A stretch of DNA of 64,000 nucleotides from Limnoperna fortunei (Eukaryota; Mollusca; Bivalvia; Mytilida; Modiolidae), in contig OX104112.1 of the NCBI GenBank assembly GCA_944474755.1, forward strand, positions 66,822,433 to 66,886,432. The letters run 5' to 3'. The notes beneath the pieces were generated by a model. The model was given only the letters and a program-made list of their open reading frames with translations. It had not been told where the DNA came from and did not search any database. Shown one piece after another: positions 39,540 to 49,963 of this stretch. The first letter of the stretch is position 1. Every line of letters begins with the position of its first letter. Both the position numbers and the translations under genes were made by a program.

Positions 39540-40760
39540 TTTATGACACATACCACAGCTTGGTTGTATGAACGGAAAAAAATAATTTTGAAATAAATGT
39601 CTCCACAGCTAAGACAATGGGATATAATTCCTTGAAAGTTATATTTTTTTCTATAATTTCCTCAGACCATTCTCCAAAGAACCAGTGGGTTTTGTAAATT
39701 GCACCAAAGCCACAAGAACCAGCAGCATCAGTAAAAAGATGTAGTTTTGTAGAAGAATGCCAAATTTAATCCAAAAAAAATATTTTCCCATTCAAATTTT
39801 AATTAACATAAACCAAACCGCCAAATCTGCTCTACTATCTTTTGTAAATCTGATATAATGATGAGGCTTAGTTAATCCCTTGGTTAGGTCAAAAAGTCGT
39901 CTCAAAAAGGCACGTCCTGGTAGGATAATACAGCATGCAAAATTCAAAAGTCCAATTACAGACTGAAGATCTCGAAGGGTAATTTTTTCTTTAATTTGAT
40001 TGAAGCAAGCGTGTTATGTATTTTCTCAATTCTATCAGTTGGTAAACGAGCCTCCATTTGAATTGTATCTAATTCAATTCCCAAAATACAAAACATTTGC
40101 TTGCATGTTCAGTTTTCTCATGTTTGATAGGGATTCCTAGAATTTCACAGTTTCAAAAACAAGTGAAGACTTTTTTCACAAATTTTCTGGGTTAATCCTG
40201 AAATAAAAAAATCATCTAAAATATGGACGAAGTTTTTTATACTTGTAGAACATTTTTTTCGGCAATCCAATGGATAGCGGTCGAGACTTTTTAAATATTG
40301 CACAAGAACTAGAACAACCTATCGGTGCACATCTACCATAAAACAATTTTCCTTCCCACTGGATTCCTAACAGCTCATGATCATTTGAATGTACGAGTAC
40401 AATGCACTGTCAATGTTAGTTTAAGCTAAAAAACCCCAATTCCTTCCTAATTTTAGAATTAATGTTAAAGCAACACCAACAGTTGCATATGACACTGTTT
40501 TGAAAAAATCAAGTATGTGGTCATTAATTAAATGTGAATCCGGATATGATAAGTGCCTGAATTGCCCAGGATCTTTCTTTGGAACTACTCCAATCGGTGA
40601 AATTTGTAAATTTTTAAACGGATGATCTGCGAAGGGACCTTCTACTCTGCCTAAAGACACCTGTCTTCCCAATTTCTTACGAACAACGTAGGAATTTTCT
40701 TTTGTGGAAACTAAGTTTTTGGATAATCTTGGTGATCTTTGACCTTGATAGCTTAGGGAA
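39540..40760 (-). pseudogene. reverse transcriptase and RNase H of the YR retroelement, broken
   Basis: The RT N-terminal block is KLGRQVSLGRVEGPFADHPF then SPIGVVPKKDPGQFRHLSYP (about 40680-40550). The active site ILDD is at 40222-40211. RNase H follows with LHLFTDAAGSCGFGA at about 39742-39700 and an FGEW block. The single 83-codon open piece is 40421-40672; elsewhere there are stops and shifts. Sequence type matches RTs of DIRS/Ngaro elements rather than LTR or LINE RTs. Confidence 0.78.
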
Positions 40761-40899
40761 AAACCAAATTAAAACCCGTTTAACAAATAATTAGAAAGCA
40801 CTGGATCATATCCCTCCAACAAGAGATGTAATTCTTTGAAACTTTCCTTTTTTTCTAAGGGTTTGCTGGTTTGATTTGATGGCCTTGGCTTACTATCCC

Positions 40900-41826
40900 C
40901 TCCATTTTTTAAGCATTTAGACATCGAATGATTTCCCCTGCAATGGGAACATTTGTGCTGAAATTTACAGGGATTTGCCCTACAGTAGCCATCTTTTTTG
41001 AAATTTCAGCAAAGACCTTTTGGAAGTTGAGCATATTTTCGTCTCCTCCTTGAAATTGATTTCGTCCACGAAAGGAACGAAAAGAATTGTTGGTAGATTG
41101 AAAGGCCGTAATAAAAACCCCATATTCAAATTATCCCAAGCAACCCTCTTAATTTGAAGGTCCATTCGCATATTTTGGTCATATTGTATCATTTAACGGT
41201 ACTTGAGAGTTTGCCAGAACTCAAACAATCTCTGCATGTTTTATTAAATGGGGTACGGAGGCAGGGTACTTTACACTATAAAAAGCAATAAAACGCATTA
41301 AAGCGCTGGTCCACTGTTCAATGTCCCGAATTAGGAACTTTGGTATGTTTTGAACAAGTGATAGCATGGAGTCTACACCTATCTGAAATTGCAAACCTTC
41401 TTTTTTGGAACCTGGAGAACAGCTTTGAGGGAGAAGCAAAGAAAGGTCGATATACTTGTCCTGCCAAATTTTATTTTGTAGTGTTAGATCCACCATTGCT
41501 GAAATTGCGGTTGACAGAGAGGAGGTGGACGAAGTTGCGTTCATTACAATGTCATCATCGGAAACTTTTGCCACTTCCTCTCTGTCTTTCTGAGCAGTAT
41601 TATTTATAATACCTTAACTTTAACTTGAAGCAGTAGAATTTTGTGACATAGTATCAGTTTTCTTTTGTAACTGGGGATTTGGATTTGCCTCCTTTTCCTT
41701 TAGGCAAAGCCTCTAACACATTCCTTGATATAGTTTGAATTAGTTCCCCTTGATACACATTCGTTGTCCCCTGTCGTCTCTTGCTTTTACCTTTCCGAGA
41801 CTCCCCTGGCTTTGTTTTTGGCATAG
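40900..41826 (-). pseudogene. gag-like ORF of the YR retroelement, broken
   Basis: Begins at an ATG (41826) with a basic stretch MPKTKPGESRKGKSKRRQG. An acidic/helical middle (open piece 41574-41221) follows, then a Cys/His-rich block near 41020-40930 reading C-x-NFKKDGYC, CKFQHKCSHC and H-S-M, which fits a zinc-knuckle type RNA-binding end. At least three frame changes or stops separate these parts. Confidence 0.65.
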
Positions 41827-42057
41827 TTCTGAAATTAGATTGATTAACTTGGGCGTTAACTAATATAATTTACGAATTGAACAATAGATGGCAAACATCT
41901 GCTAACAATAAAACTATGATGTAACTAAGTCTCTGCACCTATGACGCGTTTATGAAGAAAAATTGTCAATGTGCGATTCAATGTAATCAATCAATTAAAT
42001 CAAGGTATATATACAATATTGATTACTGTAATCAACTTATATCAAGAGCTGTGTCAT

Positions 42058-42478
42058 ATGCTCAACTATAAGAGCATCTGGAATCAATGTAATTTACGGC
42101 TCAACCTTTAGAGTCCCAAAAGCTTTAGATATTTTAAAGCTTATACAAATCAACTACCCGATTGCCCAACCATTAGAGCGCCACTAGTATAAAAATATAA
42201 TGCTCAACCATTAGTGCTAAATATATGGCAAGTCGAAATTGCTCGAGCGTTACCGTGCGCTGTAAGAGCTAAAATAGTACTGTACCAACTAGACTGCTCA
42301 ATTATTTGAGCATAATAAGTATATACTGCTCAACGTTGAGAGCATGTTTAGAAATATTTGCTATTTACAACTGTAATGCTCAACTTTAGAGCACGCACAT
42401 TTCATTAATATATACATATATTTGAAATGCTCAACCTTTAGAGCATTTGTATAACAAGAATGCTCAACCTTTAAAGCA
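42058..42478. repeat. array of nine short inverted-repeat (hairpin) motifs
   Basis: Copies of TGCTCAACCTTTAGAGCA, a 5-bp stem (TGCTC/GAGCA) around an A/T-rich loop, lie at 42058, 42098, 42161, 42200, 42295, 42327, 42376, 42427 and 42460. Spacing is irregular (about 30-95 bp) and the sequence between copies is unrelated, so this is not a simple satellite. Several copies carry changes in one arm. They fill the gap between the SGNH ORF and the gag start. Function unknown; binding sites for an element-encoded or host protein, or RNA structure, are possible. Confidence 0.8.
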
Positions 42479-42559
42479 CATATGAATTACCAATAATAAC
42501 AACCAGGAATTTACTTTAAATAAGGCCTATTCTAAATGCAAACTACTTGAAAAACTATT

Positions 42560-43178
42560 AATGTTTGTCTTTCATTTAAAATAGTTACCAGCGCAGCTCG
42601 TAAACTGCGGAAATACTTTAAATAACCAAATTTATTATTAAAATGTACTCCATCCACACAGTACACTGTCTTCTTACTATTTTCTGACCAGAAACCTCAA
42701 TGCCTCCAAAATCTTACATTTTCCATATTTTCATTGGCTAAGTACTTATATAAATGCGAATTTAACTCATCACACCTTTGGTTAAACTATGTGGAATCTA
42801 CATAGTATTTGATTTTCCTTTTGGGGGATGCAATGAAGTATCTGGCATATCACCACCTTTTCTATACTATATTTATAACGAAGTAGCATAGCTATCTCAA
42901 TGTTGCCTCTAGCGACACTCATAACAAAATTGTCCCGTTTGAAAAGATCGTTAGAACCAATCTTCAAAACTATTGCCTGCGGATTTATGCGAACAATGAA
43001 CTCAAAGCCGTATGTTTTGATTTGATTCAAATACCCCTTGGGTACCCCCAGTACAGAACTTCCTCAGTTTGGGAGCTCAAACCCACATTAAATCTACGGA
43101 TGGATGAGTATGAAGTTTGCTAAAAGCAACAAGACGTTTAATAAATGAGTGACCCATTATAACAATTCTCTTAGGCAT
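42560..43178 (-). pseudogene. SGNH/GDSL-like hydrolase ORF, broken
   Basis: Starts with MPKRIVIMGHSFIKRL (block I, GHS in place of GDS). The open piece 43030-42782 carries IVLKIGSNDLF (block III GxND) and MLLRYKYSIEKVVICQIL. Block V is seen as CVDGVHFNNKFG at 42654-42630. Two stops near 43085-43020 and changes after 42782 break it. SGNH-type ORFs accompany some Ngaro and LINE elements; here the ORF lies upstream of gag, separated by the hairpin array. It might also belong to the 3' end of a neighbouring element copy. Confidence 0.68.
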
Positions 43179-43574
43179 AGTTTAACTTTGTTTAGGTATA
43201 TCTGATAGTAAACAGAGAGCAGAAATAGGTCAACCGCGCGAGTGGAATTTTACAGCAATATGAACCTACTTAATTATAAATAACACACGTGCCGAAACAC
43301 ATTAATCAGAAAAAAATGATAAAACAACATATATAAAACATCGTTATATAAACCAAACCATAACCTCGGAATAAAATTTAAAAAAATTGAAAAAATGTCC
43401 AGCTGCAAATTTTTTTCTACCAGTTTGTTGCCAAGCTGATCCGAAAGAAACTAGATTGGTTACAAATAAGTATGATGTAGAAAAAAGTTTAAAATAATAA
43501 AAACCATCCCGATTACAACGCCAAATGTTTAATTACCAAATTTGTGAGTGATCATAAACTATTTTATGTTTTAT

Positions 43575-44615
43575 GAGCTTGGTAATTTGTATGCCATTTT
43601 ATTCGAAAGGTAGCAGAGAAATTGTAATAGTGCTTTATGGGTGTTGATCCATATTGAATTACTAATTATCCAGTGTATGTCCTTTGTATAATATCAAAAA
43701 ATGTTGGAAACAACATGCATTCGAATGATGGCAGACAACATATATATAAGAACAAACCAATATTGCAGATAACGCGAAAGAGGAAGAACTTAGGTAAATT
43801 TTCCTGATAAAAAACATCTGTCACAATGTTGACCTAATAAACTTCCTTCTTTCAAAAATACACGTATAACGATTTGTTAAATAATAGGAAATGAGCAAGT
43901 AATAAAATGTCCTTATCCATAGTATTAAATGTAAATACCCATAGCCGAAGTTAATATATAAATGTCATAGATTTTGAAATAACCGGTTAGAAAAACAAGT
44001 TGAACAATAAGAATTAATGAAACTATCAAATAAAACATAATTGAGTTTATCGACAATATTTTTTCCCATTTATACATTGAGTCCAATTTAATGTGGGCTT
44101 TGTATTAAAGGCTAAAATCTTCTGTAAGAAGTATTTGGTCACGCCCTTGTATCTGCAAGGACCAAGTATTGACCAAACCAAAAGGATAATTCAACCACTT
44201 CACAGTGATAAACAAAATCATGATGATGATAAAAATAATAACTAATAAAACTGTCATTATACTTTCATGGGATAACAACTACAAGAAGTGGCCGACATAA
44301 TTTACTGTTTCTATTAAGATATCATGATCTTAGTTTAATCTTCACATTTGACCAAGATGTTGCATTCCTAGGCTAAATAGTTATGTGCATTTCCAGTTTA
44401 GATTATATATGGACTTGCTTCATGCGTCGACTACAGATCAAATATACTACTAGAAAAACAGCAGACAGTACTTTAATATCTCATGTTACTTTAATATTGA
44501 TTTATGTTGAATGTTTTGTAAGTGCAAACATAACAAAACTAAAGCAAAGAATTATCGCAAAGCTGACTTATATATTATAAAAACGGTGGGAAAATCAAAA
44601 GTAAAGCAATTGTTA
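43575..44615. repeat. segmental duplication copy B, right part
   Basis: Resumes the alignment with 9465-10520 at TGCCATTTTATTC and continues to GTAAAGCAA just before the microsatellite position. No gene is seen. Confidence 0.85.
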
Positions 44616-45229
44616 TAATAATACATTTAGTATCAAGGTAAAGTATAAGTCGTACTGCGACAATAGATTCAACGTTAATGTCAGAAGTAGTTTTGAATAC
44701 TCACTAAATTTAAAAGACATTCTTGGTGAATGCAGATTGAATTAATATTTATAATAGATTGACATGTATAAATCGTTAGCGGGTCAACGATCGAACACTA
44801 TCTCTGCGTTTGAATATTTTAATTTGATTTGAGTCATTTATTCATCAGCCAGTAGTCGCGATTCGGTGCTTACAAAAATATCTTTCATTGATATATCAAT
44901 TTTACTGTAGAAATTTAGAACAAAATTGAGTTAATAGTTTTTTCTATTCACGAAGCGTCGATTTATGTATTTGACAAGATTTAGTAAAATTGTACGGAAG
45001 TTTGATGATAAGAAATCTAGAACTTCTTAAAAATGTTTGGAATTTTATACACTTATACGCTTGATCGACATGGATGTGAATTAATAAGACGAAATGCGCG
45101 AATAGTGTAGTAAATGTTGTAACATTGGTATCTTTGAGACATTTTATTTGCAGCCACTGGGTCGATGCCACTGCTGGTTGACTGTTAATGCCCAATATAT
45201 CACCAGTCCTTTAGTCACACGTCGGTGCT

Positions 45230-46150
45230 GACAGTTATATTGATTCTTAGTGTATTCGTATCTTTTATTCATCGTTCATTTTGAATGATTATCAACCCTA
45301 AAGTTATCTTTCTGAGATTGTATAATACTGAAGCATTCTTGAACAATATTCGAATTAAGAGGCTTTTCAAAATAAAGTCGTTACGACAAAATTTTACAAC
45401 TTTTGAAAGAAATAATTGTACATTTTCTGTATAGTATGATATAATAGATTTTATTCATTTTTTCTTAGTGTATCTGTATATATATATCAAATTTGTGGAC
45501 GATATGACTTAAGCCTTCAGAATGATAAATAGTGTCAACTATTAATAAATGGTAATACTTAATATACAGAAATAGTTCTCACGTTGAGTAATGACATATA
45601 ATCAATTAATCAAAATATAAAATACAATTGTTAAAACACTTTACCAATTTGTTTTAAACAAGTTTTTGATTCTGCGTAGAATTTATAATTAGTGGAAAAG
45701 TCTCAAATAAATGCATATGGTTATGATATCAAATTTTGTTAAGTGGTGAATTTATATTAAACAGTCAATTGCTGAAGGTTTTTAACTGAATTGTCTCGCC
45801 AACCCTTACTTTACTCGTCGAAACAACGTGATTCTAATACAAACTTTCTCTTGATTGCTCCATAGTATAATAACTCAGTGATTCCTTTTTATCGTTGTCC
45901 TATGTTATTTTCTTAAAGTATTCTAAATGTTAACATTACTAGCTAAAATTGTTTCCTCAAACCCACTTATTGCAGGAAGCCTTTTATGGTACTCATTTTA
46001 GGAAAAGAATTTTTTATTTAACAGGATGTTTGTCGAAAAAATTTCCACACTATAAAACGACTTAATTATTTGAAATCAAATTTATAAATCTTATGACCAA
46101 CAGTAACACACATCTTGAAGAAGACACAGAACCAATTATATTATATTGCT
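45230..46150 (+). promoter_or_regulatory. dead copy of the cGLR promoter/exon 1 module
   Basis: Aligns with 48030-48800 over most of its length: CGTTCATTTTGAATG, TTTACTCGTCGAA, TAGTATAATAACT, ACCCACTTATTGCAGGAAGCC and TATAAAACGACTTAATT at 46051. The exon-1 start codon has become ATT (46135) and the rest of the exon is unrecognisable. The TATA box itself is intact, so transcription could still start here. Confidence 0.7.
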
Positions 46151-46939
46151 TAATTTGATTTCCATTTTTAAACTTGGACATTTTTAATACATAACTAAAT
46201 GATTTGACTGTAATGATTTGTTCTATGGAGAAAGAACATATAAGTAAGGAATCGTTGGTTTCTATGTATCAGTTCTAGAGTTGGATGTTTTATGTTTGCA
46301 GAATATTGTTGTAACAAACGCACATACTGGTCTATCTGGCATTTGTTTTAAATTACAATTTAAAAGATTTCATAATTATGTTTACATTTGTTAAGTTGAA
46401 CAAATTAATAACTAAAAAATTAGTACCAGGAAGCCACTAGATATTACGATCTGTCACCTTAAAGAATTACGGGACAAAGACGCATTGTCACCCGCCCCCT
46501 CCTCCCCCAAAAATTGTATACCTTGAAAATTAATCATTCTCATGAATACAAGACTTTAAATCTTTTGTTTTCAAGATTTGTTTCATTTCATTGTAAAGTT
46601 CGTCTGCCTCTTGGGATAACCCTGCTTACAATATTGGAGAAAAAATACGTATAAATATTTTCTGTAAAGCTAGAGTTGTATTAAGTGAGAATAATCTGGA
46701 GAAAAATTGTCGAAAACAAAAAGGTTGGAAAATGTGTCAATAATCATTGAATAAGTAGTCAGTGAGCAGTGTTTACTTTGAGGTTGGAAACTTTTTTCAT
46801 TTTTATTTTCTCAAAAAGGCAACGATACAGACTATAAACTCATCATAACAAGCTGATTTTGCCACGTCACGCTTGAAATTTATCCATTTGCACAAATTTT
46901 TTCAAAGCATTCTGTCCTTAACCTTTACGAAAGTCAAAA

Positions 46940-47629
46940 AAATCTAGACTGACATTCTTCAATTTCCCGAAATTATTGGTTTCCAGGAAATAAAAGCACA
47001 ACAAACCTTCTTCTGACGACTCACTGTTACTGACTTCATTTAAAAAGAGAAATATTTGAGCAACCCATATATCAACATCTGTACATTACTGAATGAAGAC
47101 AAATGTATATTTTCTGCTATTGAAAATTATATTTCCAAGTCTGTATTGCAATAAGTGTTTGTATCAAATACAATGGTAACAAAAAGACATCTCCTCTCTA
47201 CTATTGTTTCAATCATGTCCTGATTTGATCTGTCTTAATATCTTTTTCTTGAAGGCCATTCTTGTACCATTAAAGACCAATTATATGAAGGGAGCAAACG
47301 GCTACATCCACATCAGTTTCATTACCCCTTCTTGTTAAACAGGGCACATGCCTCTGAAAATTGCTTCAGAAAATGTGTAGCACAAGAGCACGCATATATT
47401 GACACGAAATCTGAACCTTTTGAAATACCAATGCATTTTTTGCTATGACAGTTAAATTCTTTGATAATTACAAATCCCAAATCCAGGTTGTAAAGTTGTA
47501 TGAAGCATGTTTGCGTATATCAATACTTCTTGGTTACTCTGAAAAATATTTGGTAAATTCAAAGTGTAAACTCAGAGGTTATGAAAAAAGAAACAATATA
47601 TCTCCCTAACTTCCAAGTAAATCCAAACC
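46940..47629 (-). pseudogene. antisense cGLR relic (copy 5)
   Basis: The reverse complement from 47629 downward aligns with copy 4 from the GLDLPG block onward: TTTGGATTTACTTGGAAG, TTACAACCTGGATTTG, GATTTCGTGTCAA, ACTGATGTGGATGTAGCC, CTTCAAGAAAAAGA, GTACAGATGTTGATATATGG and GTGAGTCGTCAG. The first catalytic Asp codon is a TAG stop, the neighbouring Glu is Gly, and several indels follow. Similarity fades near 46940. The 5' end is cut exactly where a SINE begins (47630). No reading frame of useful size remains. Confidence 0.87.
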
Positions 47630-47737
47630 CTGCGGTAGGAAAACTGCCAATCCTTAAGATTTGAGTCTCATTGTTGCAAACAACGTGATCAAAAGTAGAC
47701 GAACTACCTTAACCACTCGGCCACTGAGGCCCCTCCC
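47630..47737 (-). repeat. SINE head and partial body
   Basis: On the - strand: GGCCTCAGTGGCCGAGTGGT (box A), then AGTAGTTCGTCTAC-like wording and a body start with GGATTGGCAGTTTTCCTACC. The tail half is replaced by the antisense cGLR relic. Confidence 0.75.
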
Positions 47738-47854
47738 CCCAAAAAAACTTGTTGTCGTCACTTAGGGAGAGTTCCAAATAGTCTGTTTGCCTAATAATTA
47801 TCGCAAATCAAACTTTCATATTGCGTAAATGACGAGACAAATCAGAAGAAAACC

Positions 47855-47914
<60 letters not shown>

Positions 47915-47959
47915 ACTACTACTACTACTAATAATAATAATAATAAAAATAATAATAAT
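47855..47959. repeat. TAA and TAC microsatellite
   Basis: About 18 AAT units, then five ACT units, then more AAT units. It lies just upstream of the promoter module of copy 4. Confidence 0.95.
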
Positions 47960-48650
47960 TCATGGTTTCAAAATAAGGCGTAGGCGTGGTTACAACAGTC
48001 AAAACTTTATCTCCTCGGTTGAGTCTGGTTAGAATTTGTTTGATTCGTTTATTCAATGTTCGTTTTGAATGCCTATCAACAATAAAAGTCGTCGGTGTAA
48101 GATGGTACAATATTGAAGCCGGAGAAATATTTTCCACCTTTTTAAAAATAATTATACGAGGTAAATAAAATTTTACTGTTAATTATGATATTGTTATATA
48201 TTTCGATCATTTTAGATCATGTCAAAAAAGAACATAAGTAATTTAGATTTTAACTGTTTTACTACTGAGTAGAACCTAATTAGTGAAAACTGGTTAAATA
48301 TTTGTTAGGGTTATGAATGAGAATTGTGTACCTTTTTCCATGTTTACTAAAACAGTCCATTGCAGAAGGTTTTTTCACCAAATAAAGTCGCTTTGACTAA
48401 TTTTACTCGTCGAACGTACAATGTGCTTTTGCTACAAACTTCCTCTCGATTGCATCGTACTATAATAACTGCTTATGGATCCTTTTTTTCATTTGTTCCA
48501 GTTGATTTTCTAAAGTACTTCCTTGAAGTATTCCAAATGTGACTAAAATCTTCTTTTAAACCACTTCTTTCATGAAGCTTTGTATAATACTCTTTAAGAA
48601 AAAAAAAGTTAAAATTACATTTAAGGAAATATTCGTACAGAAAATAAAGT

Positions 48651-48687
48651 GGGAATTCTTTTTTATTTCACCATATAAAACGACTTA
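48651..48687 (+). promoter_or_regulatory. core promoter of cGLR copy 4 (kB-like site and TATA box)
   Basis: GGGAATTCTT at 48651-48660 resembles an NF-kB site; TATAAAACGACTTA follows at 48674-48687. The exon-1 ATG is 72 bp downstream of the TATA. The module from about 48010 is shared with 45230-46150, 26680-27110 and 27300-27770. A promoter call is well supported by conservation; the NF-kB reading is inference. Confidence 0.62.
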
Positions 48688-48745
48688 ATTTGTTATCCGC
48701 TGTTATTATTAATACTTCATACACATTTAAGAAGACATTGAACTG

Positions 48746-48794
48746 ATGGATATAGATATTCCACTTTACTTAGAAGCCTTAAAGATAGGAGGAG
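48746..48794 (+). CDS. cGLR copy 4, exon 1 (16 codons plus one base)
   Basis: ATG at 48746 opens MDIDIPLYLEALKIGG plus a G, with donor GTAAAT at 48795. The G joins AT TCA at 49964 to make GAT TCA in the frame of exon 2; total 2040 nt is divisible by three. Length, phase and peptide match copies 2 and 3. The intron is 1169 bp. Confidence 0.78.
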
Positions 48795-49963
48795 GTAAAT
48801 TAAATTCATGTTAAGATATTAGAAATTAACTTAATATATACGTGCTGTTGCTTGTACTATTTTTTTAACAAACCCGAGATGACTGACAGACTCCCGGCAT
48901 TAAAATTTTAATGGAGTACTTTATAAACCAGAGCCAGAGTCACCAGCAGACTCGGGGCATGTAAACCATATAATTGTTTTTAAAACATGTTGCGGTTATG
49001 TTTGTAAACAAAGTATTTGTAATACCCGAATTCGGAAATTGTTATAAACCTGTATATCTATGTCTTTGTATTTAGCAAATTAGTGTTGTTTGTTAATAAA
49101 ATGTGGAAATTTTATATTGATTATTTTTTTTAAATACACAATTGAATAATGGAGGAACTTTAAAACAATTGACAGTAACGATATTAAAAACATATGACGT
49201 AAACTCTTTTAACTAAACAGTGAACAGAAAACTTGCAACAATTGAACTTTCAATGAATTAATTTAAAAAAAAGGTATAAATTAATTATAAATTGTGAGTT
49301 ATTTTAACACTAGAACATTTGCGCGGAAGTAAATCATATTTTTGCTTCTTTTTTGTTATTTTTATATTTTATATTTGTTTATATTTACAACCTATTAATT
49401 GATACATATTCCTGTAATGATTTGAATAAATTTAAATCATGACATTATCAAATTTAGCAAGACTCCAAATAAGATTACAATTGTAAACAGAGATAATTAG
49501 AAAGAGAAATACATTTATATTGGGAAATGGCATGAAAGTATATACGAGCTTGCAGTTTACTGTATATAAATACTAATTTACACATTTTCATATTATCAAA
49601 TTGAGCAGAACTTTACTCTGTTGATAATTACAATTCAAAAACGAATTTCCTAATCACGTCGTTGATAATGCTTTGAAGTCATTTAAATCATTATATAAGA
49701 CCTATTCTGCATTAAGAAAAGAAATTACATCTACTTTATATTAACTTAAGAAATGGTTTACAACGTGCTCTATCGGAATATCGTAGTTTCTTTTCATTGA
49801 ATGTTTTACAAATTATTTTTAGTTAATTCCTGCATACTCTTATAATAATTATTTACGCGCTACAGTCATTAAATAAAAGCTGTATTCTTAGTGTGCAATA
49901 CTAAATTCAAAACTTCTCAGAATTGTTATAATGTTTTATATTTAAAAACTTCTCTTTTTGTAG

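Larger units (their letters stand above)
37936..43574 (-). mobile_element. 5.6-kb insertion carrying a decayed tyrosine-recombinase retroelement
   Basis: The limits come from comparison with the uninterrupted sister sequence at 8530-10520. On the - strand the order is SGNH hydrolase ORF (43178 to about 42560), hairpin array (42478-42058), gag (41826 to about 40900), RT and RNase H (about 40760 to 39540), and YR (39075 to about 38590). RT plus YR together place it among the DIRS/Ngaro-type elements; an SGNH hydrolase ORF has been described for Ngaro elements. Every ORF is broken. Split direct repeats, expected for Ngaro, were not identified by eye. Confidence 0.72.

Noticed and set aside
47829..48032. 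67-codon frame with poly-Ile
   Set aside because: Translation of the TAA microsatellite.
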